Origin: Hirudo medicinalis
Lineage: Eukaryota > Annelida > Clitellata > Hirudinida > Hirudinidae
Reading direction: 5' to 3'
Length of the DNA: 64,000 nt
Assembly: GCA_011800805.1 (NCBI GenBank)
Contig: MPNW01000057.1
Location: 348,683 to 412,682 of the forward strand
Positions 42,254 through 53,178 of the stretch are shown piece by piece. The notes beneath the pieces are model-generated. The model was given only the letters and a program-made list of their open reading frames with translations, did not search any database and had not been told where the DNA came from. Each line of letters opens with the position of its first letter. Within the stretch, counting starts at the first letter, position 1. A program made the position numbers and the translations under genes.

Positions 42254-42349
42254 CCTCCTTCGGAATGATGCAGCGTCTTTTTCTTCACACCAAGGAAGCT
42301 GCTATGTGTTTTTGCCATGATGTTCCTAGTTAGCTAATTGGCTGCACAA

Positions 42350-43308
42350 ATGACTTTTGAAATGGTTCGGCAAAGAACGTTCCTTCTTTTAATAATGTTG
42401 CAACCTTTTAGAAACAGAGTGGATTTATATTCAGTCGAACAGCAGTTCTCTCAACACGAATCGAACAAATCATTGATTGGGCAGCGGTTAAACGACATGG
42501 TTTATTATTCATCTTGGAGCTCTGAGTTGAAACTTCTAGAGAATGTCATGATCTCACATCGAGAAATTTTAAGACAACTTAGAAGGATCAAGACGAATAC
42601 GAAACAGATCCTTCAGCAACTTCAGCATCGTTCAGCGAACAATTCAAACACAGAAACAACAAGTCTTCGTCATATGTTTGGAGTCACAAAGGTTCAGCCA
42701 CTGCGTCCAGAAACATCAACACAATCTACCGACGATAAGCGATGTCCTTCTGGATTTGTCGGAGTGGCGAGTTGGTTTTCATGTTATAGATTCTCGAATT
42801 TCGTCTCGACGTGGCACGAAGCTCGTGAATATTGTTCAGCTTTTGACGCAAACTTGCTTTCTCTTGACTCACTCAAAGAAGCCCATGTGGTTGATTTCTT
42901 GATAAAAAGCAACGAAGGTAAAAAAGTCAGATTTTAATAACATTTGCAATGCCTTTACGATCTTAATTAGTAGTAATCGAATTAAATGTAATTTAACTAG
43001 AATTCTATGACAAGTTCAGTTGGTGGACAAGTGGGAACTTCATGGCACGCAATAACAAGTGGATGTGGACATCAAGACACCATTTCAGACCAATCACATT
43101 CTTCAGGTGGTACTCTGGCATGAACGAATCTTTGGTCTCTAAGTCTACAGATGCTCAACAAAAACATACAGTTCTAAGCGATGGATTGTCCGTTAAGATC
43201 GAAATGAACTGTTTAGTTTTACATAAACCATTTAACTATTACTGGAAAAATGAAGTCTGTAATAAGAAACACCACTTCATTTGTAAATTAAAGGCCATGG
43301 ATGGTTGA
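42350..43308 (+). CDS. Secreted C-type lectin-like protein
   Basis: Two exons, 42350-42917 and 43001-43308, in phase, 291 residues. A signal peptide (MVRQRTFLLLIMLQPF) is followed by a helical, possibly coiled-coil region (LRQLRRIKTNTKQILQQL), then a C-type lectin-like domain from about residue 131: CPSGFVGVASWFSCYRFSN, WHEAREYCSAFDANLLSLD, WWTSGNFMARNNKWMW, and the end NEVCNKKHHFICKLK. Six cysteines fit the long-form fold. The calcium and sugar motifs EPN/QPD and WND are absent (FRWYSGMNES and YYWKNEVC instead), so calcium-dependent sugar binding is doubtful. Start at 42350 or the Met at 42362; both give a signal peptide. A TATA box lies upstream. It could serve in immunity, adhesion or secretion; the sequence does not say. 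Confidence 0.85.
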
Positions 43309-43597
43309 TTTAATTAAAAATGGTAGAAAATACAGTTGTCGCTTCTTTTTTTTTTCAGTATTCTTGCTTAGGAGGACAAATACATTCCAGCAGTTAATTC
43401 TAGTGTTACTTTAAATTAGAATTTGCTATATTTGAAACTTTTGAATTTATAATTATTTGCGAATCAGCGAAAACAAAATATACTGGAAATATTTAATTTT
43501 AACGGCAAGAATCTTCGAATCTTTGTTGATATTTACGCATTAGGATGGGCGGCTGTTGACAAGAAACGTTCAACACGAAAGACTCAAACGTTGTGAT

Positions 43598-46391
43598 ATG
43601 AAGACTATCTCATTTACAAAACCAAAGAGAAGCAAGAGGAATAAAAAGATTAAAGCAATTGATCCCTTCTATACGGGAGAAAGCATCAATGACAGGTTGT
43701 TCCTGTTTTACAACGCAAAATTGTTGATGCGCGATAATGACGATACATGTTATTAAGCTTTTCAGTGCAACTAGTAAAAATTAAGTATAAATTGCACAAC
43801 AAAATTGCGGATCTATTTGTTTTATGTTTACTTTGTAATTTTCGTAAGGAAGGGATTTGTAAATATTGTTCCTCGATAAAGACGCTAATCTTGCTCAAGA
43901 TTAATGATCCTTGCTTAACAAGGATCAAGCTTAATCTTTCCTGAAATGAATCTCCCATCACTGTCCAAATTTCCTTACTGAATATAGGGATTTAACAAAA
44001 TTTAAATTTAAATGAAGATGAGCTTGCTGACTAGGTTGAAGAACTTAAAATAAACTTTAGAAGAAATAATGATATTTTTATTTGTATAGATTCCTACAAA
44101 TTATATTTTTTTAAGATTAAAAATTCTTTTTGTTAGGATTCTTTATTGGGTGTAGATAATAGATGAGTTGAGTAAATTATTTACATAATAACTATTCCTA
44201 GGAAAAGATACATATGTTATATAACACATTTCAATACGCAATGTCGTGCAGGCTGGCCGAATGGATTGCGTTCCTGCATGCGGTTGTAATAGCAACATTC
44301 GTAATGTGTCGTGTTCGCAACCCAGTCTGCACCTCCAGGGAGTGCCCTCGGGTAGGGGCGCTATATAAATGGTAGATTGATTAAAGTGCCTTCGCATCCC
44401 ATTCCGATACAAAACGCACTCAAAATATCGGCTAAATAAAAAAAAAATACAACAAATGTCGAATCAATGCGCTTTGACATTCAGCAAACAATTCAAGCAC
44501 AGAAACAACAGCCATTATTGTTGCTCTTAGAAGTTTATGTATGTGACCAGTGTATCAGCAATTGAAAATGTTTGAATGTTAAGAATCTGTTCAAGTATCA
44601 CAATAACATGATGTGATTGACTGAAATATTGTGTACTATTCAAAGAAACCAAATATTGAGCAAATCACTGCAGTTCAAAACAACTTCCTGAGTGATTAGT
44701 TTATAGGTTGAGTTCAACAAGGAGCTAAATATGGCACAGAAGTAATTAATGGTTCTAATATTATATTTTAACTGAGGTTTTTGTGGTTGAAATAATTTTA
44801 CTATTGAAGCAAAGACAAATAAGTTGTTCTTTCATTGAAGAAAGAGGCAATTGATCAATATAAATAGCCAAATCAAATATATAAACCAAATCAATATAAA
44901 TAGTTTTGGTTTCGTGGAGAATAAAGATTCGAAACAAAAGATGAAGCAATTGCCATGTCAATTCTTTTTGCTATGTCAGCTATTTAAAAGTTATTCAGTT
45001 TACATCCTGCGTGGAGAGCATTTTTAATGGATTATTAAACGATAACTAATATTACATTCGGGATTCCGTTGCATCGATATGAATGTGATCGTCGCATTGT
45101 AAAATCATTATTTTGCTTTTATGTATTTTGTCACAGAAAGAAAAGCAAGTTAAATGAGAAACCCAAGGAGCATGAGTCTGAATTTTCAAATAAGATGAAG
45201 GAATTTCTGGAGAGGAAATGTCAAGCATTGCAAAAGTGAGTTGAATTCATGTTGCCAACAACATAAGTTTGTTTACGCCCGGTTGCAATCAGGAAAAACA
45301 AAACACCAAAAGTGGATCAAGAAGTAGCAGAAGGTATTCAGTTCAAGCAGAGGAAAAGAGAAAAAGAGAAGGATTTCTTGAAGAGGATGGACTATGAAAC
45401 ACAACTTTTCATACAGAAGACAAAAATGGAGGATAAGTTCAAGGTTGTGAAAGTTTAATTTCTTTGGAAATAATTTTACTAATTTCAAGAAATATTTGGT
45501 AATCCATGTGCTATGAAGAGATATTTAATGATCAGATTACTATTTGTAAAAAACTCATTTTTATTTGATTAATTCATCAAGCTCGAAGTTTTATGTTTTG
45601 TGATGCATGCAAAGATTTGCAATTGTTTTATGATTTTGATTTCTCAAATGCTTTTTATAGAACTAAGATTTATCGCTTTGCTTTGATCAAATCCATGCCT
45701 GAATAAATGTATGAAGAATTGTAATGATTGAGAGATGTTGCAGTTCAATTCGCAGAAGGACGAGGAATTGTTTGGCACAGGAAAACCTAAAAAAATGAAC
45801 AAAAATAAAAGGTTTGCATTGATATGAAGTTGTTATGTGAATGTGCAGCAGATGTTGTAGCTGATTGATTTGCAGGCACCTCCTCTCAAAAAAACAGAAG
45901 CAATCTGAGGATAAGTTCTTGAAACGAAGAGACAAATTGGAAGACTTTGAGCATTTGAGAGGTGATCATTTGTAAATTTGAATGTTTGTTTTACAATTCC
46001 TTGAATTAAGTTTTATTTATTTTACTGCTGTCCTTAAATTGTTTCCAAAGTTATTCCAATATAAATTCAAATGTATGCAAAAAACATTCCGAAACTTGAT
46101 TGCAGATGAAATCAAATTTGGGGAGGTTGCTAAGGAGCCTCCTAACTTAAAATTTCACACTTTGAAGGGTGCTTCACAGAAGGTACTGACAAGAATTGTT
46201 CAATTCGTTTGGTTTTGATCGGATATCAAAGAAATTCATTTCAGGGATCAACAAGCCTTTTGCTGGACAAAGAATTTCCTGAACTCAAGAAAAAAGTAAA
46301 ACCCCAAGTTCCTCAGACATTTTTGGATGAAGAAAGGGAAAGAGCTATTAACTTGTACAGGCAAATGAAAGCTAACAAAGTGAACAATTAG
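43598..46391 (+). CDS. CCDC137: CCDC137 (nucleolar/chromosome-periphery protein)
   Basis: Seven exons in phase: 43598-43695, 45137-45235, 45293-45443, 45744-45811, 45876-45961, 46106-46182, 46245-46391, giving 241 residues. Human CCDC137 (about 290 residues) is a nucleolar and mitotic chromosome-periphery protein that also retains retinoic acid receptor. Matching landmarks, in order, are a basic start KPKRSKRNKKIKAIDPFYTG, IQFKQRKREKEKDFLKRM, the lysine-rich KKQKQSEDKFLKRRDKLEDF, DEIKFGEVAKEPPNL, and the C-terminal FLDEERERAINLYRQMKANK. Intron 1 (1.4 kb) holds a SINE and a lectin-gene fragment. AATAAA lies at about 46480. The ATG at 43598 has no in-frame upstream ATG. The lectin stop codon is only 289 bp upstream on the same strand. 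Confidence 0.85.
44248..44447 (+). repeat. tRNA-derived SINE with L2-like 3' tail
   Basis: The head is a type II tRNA-like (Leu/Ser) sequence of about 83 nt: GCAGGCT at 44248 pairs with AGTCTGC near 44324-44330, A box TGGCCGAATGG at 44254-44264, B box GTTCGCAAC at 44313-44321. A central region follows, then a tail GTGCCTTCGCATCCCATTCC ... CACTCAAAATATCGGCTAAA. That tail is very close to the 3' UTR of the L2-like LINE at 6542-6599. A poly(A) run ends the copy. AATGTCG at 44240-44246 and 44455-44461 may be a target-site duplication. Confidence 0.85.
44478..44510 (+). repeat. Fragment duplicated from the lectin-like gene
   Basis: About 31 bases (TTCAGCAAACAATTCAAGCA onwards) match the lectin exon at 42631-42661 with two differences. 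It lies just after the SINE, in CCDC137 intron 1, and is too short to code. Confidence 0.55.
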
Positions 46392-46665
46392 GCCGCTTTA
46401 TTTCTGTGAATCTGCTGCGTTAACAAACCCAAGAACTGTTGCAGAGATGAGACTGAAGTCACTTAAATATCAGCAACAAAATAAAATTGATGTGTTATGC
46501 TTGCTTGTATTGTGAAAATAACTAACGTGCAGGAGTATGTCAAACCATATTCGGCAGTCGAACCATCCGCAGGCATCCGTCACTGTCGGAGCATTGAAGC
46601 GCTATTGAATTTCAATACGCAAGTGCTCTTTAAAGAAAGCGAATGAGTGAAACGGAGTTAGTAAG

Positions 46666-47318
46666 ATGTCTCGTTGTGATTTTGGAGTCAAATTGAAATG
46701 TGTCTTGAGTTTCATTTGCGATGTGCAGCGAGATTTAGTGTCACGAAATTGGTTAAAGTTCTTGAGTGCGATTCTGAACTGGCGCTGGTGGCCAAAGTTC
46801 GAACGATGAGGGAATTGGCTTGTTGTAATATGCACGAATGTGTGCTGATGAAAGCATCCAGCAATCCTATGAAAAGTGTTGAATTCGATTTTTTATTATT
46901 GGAAGTTGCTGTAAAAAAATTGTAGTAATAAACATATGTGGTCAGTGACCATTAACGCAGAAACAATCTAAGATTAAGGTCGACCAAGAAGAAATGTCAC
47001 GTTTTTATGGGGATATTTTGCAGTTTTTTTGTCGGATATCCATGTATTGAAAATTAGAAAATTGCTTCATTCCTGCGCGAAAGAGGCGCATGAATTTTAT
47101 AAGATATTTTTGGAAATGCGAGCTCTGGGAACTAATTTTTAAGGGCTGTCACACAAGTAAAAAAATGGTTTGTAGCACCCACTGAGAAACGCGAGTCATT
47201 GTTTTCTGGAGATGATGAAAAGGTGGTGCGGCTCATAAATATTCCGCGGACTGCCTGTTTATTTCACTTGGTTGAACAACGTTTTTTCGAGGGACTTGAT
47301 TTTGCAGAGTGGATTTGA
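46666..47318 (+). pseudogene. Unrecognised gene or pseudogene with two frame breaks at T runs
   Basis: Coding-like blocks in order: ATG at 46698 with SVTKLVKVLECDSELALVA and VRTMRELACCNMHECVLMK to a stop at 46923; then VDQEEMSRFYGDILQFF (46980-47030); HVLKIRKLLHSCAKEAHEFY and FLEMRALGTNF (47040-47143); and LRAVTQVKKWFVAPTEKRES, IPRTACLFHLVEQRFFEGLD (47146-47318). Between the last three blocks the frame changes exactly at T runs (TTTTTTT near 47025, TTTTT near 47140). These may be real lesions, sequencing errors or short unseen introns. The products look helical. No family recognised. Confidence 0.4.
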
Positions 47319-49560
47319 AGGTCATTTCTTGGACTTTTCAAGAAATTAGAATTTCCTGACATCTGGTGCCACCATATCCACCAAGATTTTGCGTTCGGAT
47401 AACGCAGCGACTTATTGTCAGTTGTAGTAATTAAATGTTTTTGTCACAGTAAATGAATAATTCTTACTTTAAAATGTCATAAAAACATTAATACCTTTCC
47501 ATTAGATTAAACTTTTTCTTTAAGAATGAAGAAGGCAAAAATAAACGACTGCTTTGAATAAAATAGAAAGCTAAATAAATATAGAAATAGGTTGAAAGAT
47601 TATTTTAGATTTGTTTTTATGAACACAAAATTGCTTTTATTTTATTAATTAAATCAATTTGATTCATATTAGTTCTTATGAAAAAAATAATTAATTTAAA
47701 AAATAAAAACGGAGATTTATCTTGTTTATCATCCATTCACTTATAAAGATTTTCCAGTTTAAAACTCTGCCTTCGCTTAAATCCTTCGTGCACATTTATT
47801 TTCAAATAAATTGGGCATCTAATCAATTTACTCTCAACACAAGAATATAGTCTGATTGCATTCGCCAAGTGTTTTATTCTGATTGCCTCCTTTAAAACGC
47901 ATTCAATTTTGGCTAATTTAACGTCAAAAAAGTCATATGTTTGGGAGGGGTTCAAAATGCGGGACATTTTAATTTTTTCATCCATCGCCTAAGATGAAAA
48001 ATGAATTCGCATAATTTTTTGATTCTTTCCTCCAGAATAAAAAAAAAAAGCCTCAGACCAAACGTTCAAACGCTTTTTCCAATTCTTAAAATACGAGGAA
48101 TCTAATTTATTTTCTCTTCGAATTTTGTCACGAAATCCTCCTGAAAACTGAAAGCAGATGAAATATGTGTTTGATTGATATGGATTTTATAAACCCTAAG
48201 ATGGAATCCTTCACATTTCTTCGCAGTTTTCATGAAAAGCCTTAGGAAAGGAACGTGTACAATTAGCAGCAGCAACAACTTGTTAAAATATTTTTCCACA
48301 ACTGGATTCATTGCTCGTAAATATGACATATAGACTGAATAGATTGTATCTTCGGAGAATCGAACAAAATTTCAATAAAAGCTAACGAAAAAACTTTTAT
48401 TGAGAAAAGATAGGAAATTAAATGTGTTACCCTAAAAAGTTTATATCTAGGACACGAAAATGAATAATTTTCAACAAAATTTTATCTGCAGACAATTTTA
48501 AAATTACTCAAGACGACAAAATTGAACCTCGAATGGTCGAAATTTTCGACTTTAATTGATTCTCAGTGCATCATGCAGTTTCTTTGAGTACATCAGAAAT
48601 ACAAGCAGTTGCGAAATAAATAACACAATAATAAATGGAGTTGCGCAAATGTAAAAAGTTAAAAAAAATTATTTTCCCAGTCATGGCGTTACCATAGGAA
48701 CCGTTAAATTGCAATAGTATCACGAAGTGATATCACAAAGTGAATCACGAAGAGCTTTTAATTGTCAATTTCTTTCCAAATAAAAAAAGGAGGGAATCTG
48801 TTATAACTTTTCCGATTGAACAAATTTTAAATTAGCTTTGATGTTGGATTGAAACAAAAATGCGAGGCTTTGATGCAAAGAAAATATTCCTCTCGATGCC
48901 CAAGTATTATGTGCCAAATCTCAAGAAAAGGAAATATTGCGTATGGGAGGAGGTTTGATTCTACCTCAAGAACTTAGGATTTATGAAAATCTAACTCAAA
49001 ATCATTTGCAGTTGATTGCTCACAGCTTCTCAACTCGAACAATTTTCCTCAAAAACAAGCTCCCTTGTTACCGAAACTACACAGAAACTACACTCAAGTG
49101 AACTCAAAAAAGAATGAAATAAAACCAAAGACAAAATGCGTAAAATACTCAATAAGAATAAATGGAATGTTTTTCGCTCCACATTTGAGGACATTTTAAA
49201 ATTAGTGTTATGCTTTTATAGTTTGCCTCTAGTTAATTGTTTGATTTGAACAGTTTGTTGAGTTTATTCTGGCTAACATGACCTCATTGGATTTTGGGAA
49301 GAATATCGATCGTCAGCATCATTTGGAAGCAATCGATAATAGATCAATTGTCTTCTCGGTCAAGATTCAGAAGTTTTAGCTTTTCCTCGGAGAATCAGAT
49401 GAGAAACTACACATTTTCTAATTGAATAGAAGCACAACTTTCCTTAGACGGATGGATGCACTGATAGATGGATGAATTGATGGATGTAGCGATTTGAAGA
49501 ACTAAAACCTTATACTAAGGACGTTGTTTGTCATCAATGAATGATCAATTTCAACCGGTC
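47319..49560. other. Spacer with weak candidate exons on both strands
   Basis: Minus-strand frames at 47985-47737 (MSRILNPSQTYDFFDVKLAK) and 48329-48102 (hydrophobic KLLLLLIVHVPFLRLFM, then HLRVYKIHINQTHISSAF) are open for 75-82 codons but match nothing known and do not join clearly. On the plus strand ATG at 48860 begins MRGFDAKKIFLSMPKYYVPN and runs to a possible donor GAG|GTTTGA near 48952; after an acceptor at 49011 a second open stretch (NSNNFPQKQAPLLPKLHRN) follows in a phase that does not match. A tiny two-exon gene is possible but unproven. Confidence 0.25.
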
Positions 49561-49584
49561 AAAAGATCAGTATTTTTTTGTTGA

Positions 49585-49648
49585 CCAATCGGTTGGAGGG
49601 AGCGTGGCGTGCCTCAGAAGCTGATACGTCACGAACGGCCGTATAAAG
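49585..49648 (+). promoter_or_regulatory. Promoter-like block upstream of the Kv channel
   Basis: CCAAT at 49585-49589, a CRE-like TACGTCA at 49625-49631 and TATAAAG at 49642-49648 are spaced as in a standard Pol II promoter. They lie about 450 bp before the Kv start codon on the same strand, with room for spliced 5' UTR. Confidence 0.5.
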
Positions 49649-50104
49649 TGTACACGACACAGCGCACGGTGCTTGATTTATCGCTACAAATCGAAGTGCA
49701 TTAGGAGCCAAGAAAATATAAATGGTTATTACCGTTGGACGATAATTTGCATTCAGCATCTCAACTCCAAAGTGTCACTGTTGGATGGATGGCTGAGTGG
49801 CATTAGCAGCACAGAAATAACTGCATAAATATGAGCTCCTCTCGCACAAAGTTCTAAAAGAGCTGTCTTTAGCGTGCGTAGAAGGCGTTTTTGGATTATC
49901 GTTCACTAAATAAATTCAGACGATTTAAATGGTGAATAAATTGCAAATGAAGATATAAATATTAAATGTTTTTTAATTATCCAATTCAGCGTGTTATTAC
50001 ATTTATGCTGTTAAATATTAGATGCGAAAATATTAAGTTGCGAAAATGTTCGAAAAGTTCAAAATGAACATCCAGCTTAAGGAACTGCATGGTGAGTGAT
50101 CTAA

Positions 50105-51706
50105 ATGTCACCTAATGTCATCGAATGGACACAGTCTTGGACCATGGAAACTCGGGTCTTCCTCCGTGATGCCCCCAAAGATCAGCAGAGCTCATCAGAC
50201 CATCACATCGCTGGTGAGGTGAGGAAAGTTGCCAAGCAAAGTACAATTGAAAAGAAGAAGTTGTTGCCGGTCAAAAGCGAAACTGTGACTTACATTCAGA
50301 GCGGAAACCACATCCATCACAGGGTTCTTCCGAGGACTTTAACGTCCTCGAACATAGTCTTTCCATGTGCAAGTTCCATCTCCTTAACACTACTGAAGTA
50401 TTCGTCCAACCACGTCGATGCCAGGTATCGAGAAGATCCGAGATTTCGATCCATCCAGCAGCAACAGAAGCGAAAAAAGCATAAGAAGAAATTCGTGGCT
50501 ACTCAGACGGATTCTGACTTTTCTGGCAGTTACAGGGAAGATTATTTGATCGAACCAGAGAAGAGGTGGAGGAATGAAATCTTGAGGGAGCGACTGAGAA
50601 TCAACGTGAGTGGTCAGTGCTTTGAGACGCATTTGGAAATATTCGAACGACACCCGGACACGCTCCTTGGCAATCGAGAAAAACGCAAGCAATTCTTTGA
50701 CAAGTCCAAGAACGAACTTTTTTTCGACAGACATCGTCCGAGTTTTGAAGCGATATTCTGCTACTACCAATACGGCGGTCGACTCAAAAGGCCAATCCAC
50801 GTCCCCGATGATGTCTTCCTTGCGGAAATACTTTTCTATCAGTTAGAACACGGTGCAGTGGAGGAATACAAGAAGTCGGAGGGCTACACCTCAACGGAGA
50901 TTCAACTGCCTAGCAATTCGTTCATGAGGAAAGTTTGGATGCTTTTTGAATATCCAGAGACGTCGAGAAGTGCTTTTGCGATTGCCCTCGTTTCAGTCGC
51001 AATCACTCTGATATCGATCGTCCTCTTCTGCATTGAAACTCTGCCGACATTTGCCACCACTCACTGTGTCAACGACGAGGCACCAAACTTTTTCGATCCA
51101 TTTTTCATAATCGAAACCTTCTGCACGGTATGGTTCACTTTTGAGGCTCTCATTCGATTCTTGGTAAGTCCAAGTAAATTGGAATTTTGGAAAGACTTCA
51201 AGAACATAGTGGACGTAATGGCCATCCTACCTTACTATGTAACCCTTTTCAACGTTCTCTCAACCATGAGCTGCGAAGGAGCCAAATCCAGTGCCTCCCT
51301 GGCTTTCCTGAGGGTCATCCGTCTAGTGAGGATATTCAAGCTTACGAAGCACTCTGTAGGGCTTCAAGTACTCATTTTGACCTTCAAGGCGAGTCTGGAA
51401 GGCTTAGGTCTCTTTCTCGTGGCGCTGTGCGTCTGTCTGTTGGTCTTCTCTAGCGCCATCTATTACGCTGAACTAGGCACTCCATCCTCGCAGATTCACA
51501 GCATTCCCGATGCGTTCTGGTGGGCAATCATCACCATGACGACCGTGGGATACGGAGATAAAGTCCCAGTGGGGTACTTGGGAAAAATTGTGGGCGCTGC
51601 GTGCGCCATAACAGGAGTGCTGACGCTCGCCATTCCAGTGCCCATCATTACAGGTCACTTTAACAGATTCTATGCTCACAAGACTGGCCGAGGAAGACAT
51701 GTCTGA
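50105..51706 (+). CDS. KCNA: Shaker-type (Kv1-like) voltage-gated potassium channel
   Basis: A 533-residue six-transmembrane channel subunit in one exon. Tetramers pass K+ across the plasma membrane on depolarisation. Domains: a long basic N-terminus (1-160, RKKHKKKFVATQTDSDFSG), T1 tetramerisation domain (about 162-258, INVSGQCFETHLEIFERHPD, FFDRHRPSFEAIFCYYQYGG), S1 (287-313), S2 (333-356, VWFTFEALIRFLV), S3 (361-383), S4 (399-417), S5 (434-458), selectivity filter TVGYGD (479-485), and S6 with PVP (AIPVPIITGHFNRFY). The cytoplasmic C-tail is only about a dozen residues and has no PDZ ligand. S4 reads RVIRLVRIFKLTKHS, three residues shorter than the Shaker form. A spliceable upstream mini-exon (50046-50091) suggests another N-terminus. 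AATAAA at 51799-51804. Confidence 0.93.
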   Translation: MSPNVIEWTQSWTMETRVFLRDAPKDQQSSSDHHIAGEVRKVAKQSTIEKKKLLPVKSETVTYIQSGNHIHHRVLPRTLTSSNIVFPCASSISLTLLKYSSNHVDARYREDPRFRSIQQQQKRKKHKKKFVATQTDSDFSGSYREDYLIEPEKRWRNEILRERLRINVSGQCFETHLEIFERHPDTLLGNREKRKQFFDKSKNELFFDRHRPSFEAIFCYYQYGGRLKRPIHVPDDVFLAEILFYQLEHGAVEEYKKSEGYTSTEIQLPSNSFMRKVWMLFEYPETSRSAFAIALVSVAITLISIVLFCIETLPTFATTHCVNDEAPNFFDPFFIIETFCTVWFTFEALIRFLVSPSKLEFWKDFKNIVDVMAILPYYVTLFNVLSTMSCEGAKSSASLAFLRVIRLVRIFKLTKHSVGLQVLILTFKASLEGLGLFLVALCVCLLVFSSAIYYAELGTPSSQIHSIPDAFWWAIITMTTVGYGDKVPVGYLGKIVGAACAITGVLTLAIPVPIITGHFNRFYAHKTGRGRHV

Positions 51707-51809
51707 CATCTTCATTTTCATCTTCATAATCAATCATCACCATCGTAATCATTATCATCATCACCTTCGCATTCGTCTTTTGCTATTGTCAGGGTTTGAA
51801 TAAAAATGT

Positions 51810-53060
51810 TTTTCATACTGCTTAATTTCAGCAAAGTTCATGTTCTTGGCAATATTCAGGTTGGTGGCGGTAGATCTTTTGGATTTTTAGGATGGATTTT
51901 TATGCCTTTTAACGCTCCGTCAGTTTAGCAAAACATTCGAAAAAGCCGCTCCACATCATTGATGTGACGCCATCGATCTCTTTGATTTTTCTGTTTTCTT
52001 CTCCTCTGAATGCTGCATATGAAACGCTGCTGATCTTTGTCGTGCTTACTGAGCAAATGTGGAGGAAATAATTGATCGTGATTTGAAAGAATTATCGAGC
52101 TGAAGTTTGCTCCATTTTGCTAACCCTAACCCTAACCCTGCTGTTATTGTTGCTGTTGTGTTAATGCAAATCATCCACCACTTTGTCTCAGTCCTTATTC
52201 TCCGTCGTTTGCAAAACTCGAACCACCGCGCTATGATGAATCCCCGATGATTTCGTTGTGCTAAATATTTAATCGCTCATTGTAATCATTGCACAGCGTT
52301 ATTATTGAGTTCTTAGCGCTAATGGGAGTTAATTATCTCTCAATTTCGAGTTGTGAAGATATGAATGAAAAAGAATGAGAAGTGCAAATTGTGGATGAAG
52401 CTAGTGTTAAAATATTCAGGCTTATGATCATCGCATTTTGGCCTCAGAAAGTCCTGAAACATTTTAATGAGTGCCTGAAATAAGACTAAAATCTCTGAAT
52501 TTTGATTAACTTTCTCCTCCAAAATCAAGGGAGGTGTTTTAACTTCCTGCCGAGAAAAGAAAAAAATCTTCCATTTTCTGCAGCTTTATTCTCCAAATGA
52601 CCTGCCTTCTCTGCACGCCATCTTTTGTTACCGACGACACAAGAATTTCTAGACGCTTCGATAGCACGTTTCGCGGTCAAAATCATCCACCATTTTGTTT
52701 TGAAGGCAAAAATAACATCAGAAAAGTATTTTTGACCATCGAGCGTCAACATCTCGCGTGATAAATGCGCATCTGCATTTCAATAAATTTCAAAATTTGA
52801 AAGCACCAGAATATGGCGCATTGTAGTCCAGAAATTGTCTATTTTTTAGCCTCACCGGGATGTTTGCTGCTTTTGTGGAAATGAAAAAACCTCGCACGAT
52901 TCTTCATGAATTCTCAAGAGAAGTGAAGATTCAATTGCTCCAAATTCAACTGAAAAAATAGATTTTTCTGAGGGATTTCATGACTTGACCGACCCATGTC
53001 GTTCGTTATGCACGTGGATTGTTCAGACTTCATTGTATCCATCCTTACGCACTTGGATTG
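51810..53060. other. Kv 3' flank; short interstitial telomere-like run
   Basis: No gene recognised. 52122-52139 is three perfect AACCCT units (TTAGGG on the other strand). A minus-strand frame at 52752-52525 (GNKRWRAEKAGHLENKAAEN) matches nothing known. Confidence 0.5.
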
Positions 53061-53080
53061 TTCAGACATCATTGTATCTA

Positions 53081-53178
53081 TCATCCATCCATCCATCCTT
53101 CCATCCATCCATCCTTCCATCCATCCTTCCATCCATCCTTCCATCCATCCTTCCATCCATCCATCCTTCCGTCCATCC
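53081..53178. repeat. CATC/CTTC tetranucleotide minisatellite
   Basis: About 24 units of CATC and CTTC alternate in a higher-order pattern. All frames over it are open and give repeating His-Pro-Ser type peptides, which are artefacts. Confidence 0.92.

Noticed and set aside
42085..42333. 82-codon plus-strand frame before the lectin gene
   Set aside because: It spans the lectin TATA box and has no match; probably promoter sequence.
44248..44331. Functional tRNA-Leu/Ser gene
   Set aside because: The head is followed directly by SINE body and LINE-like tail, and the anticodon arm does not pair well.
50390..50800. 136-codon minus-strand frame within the Kv gene
   Set aside because: It is the reverse of the T1-coding region and has no independent support.
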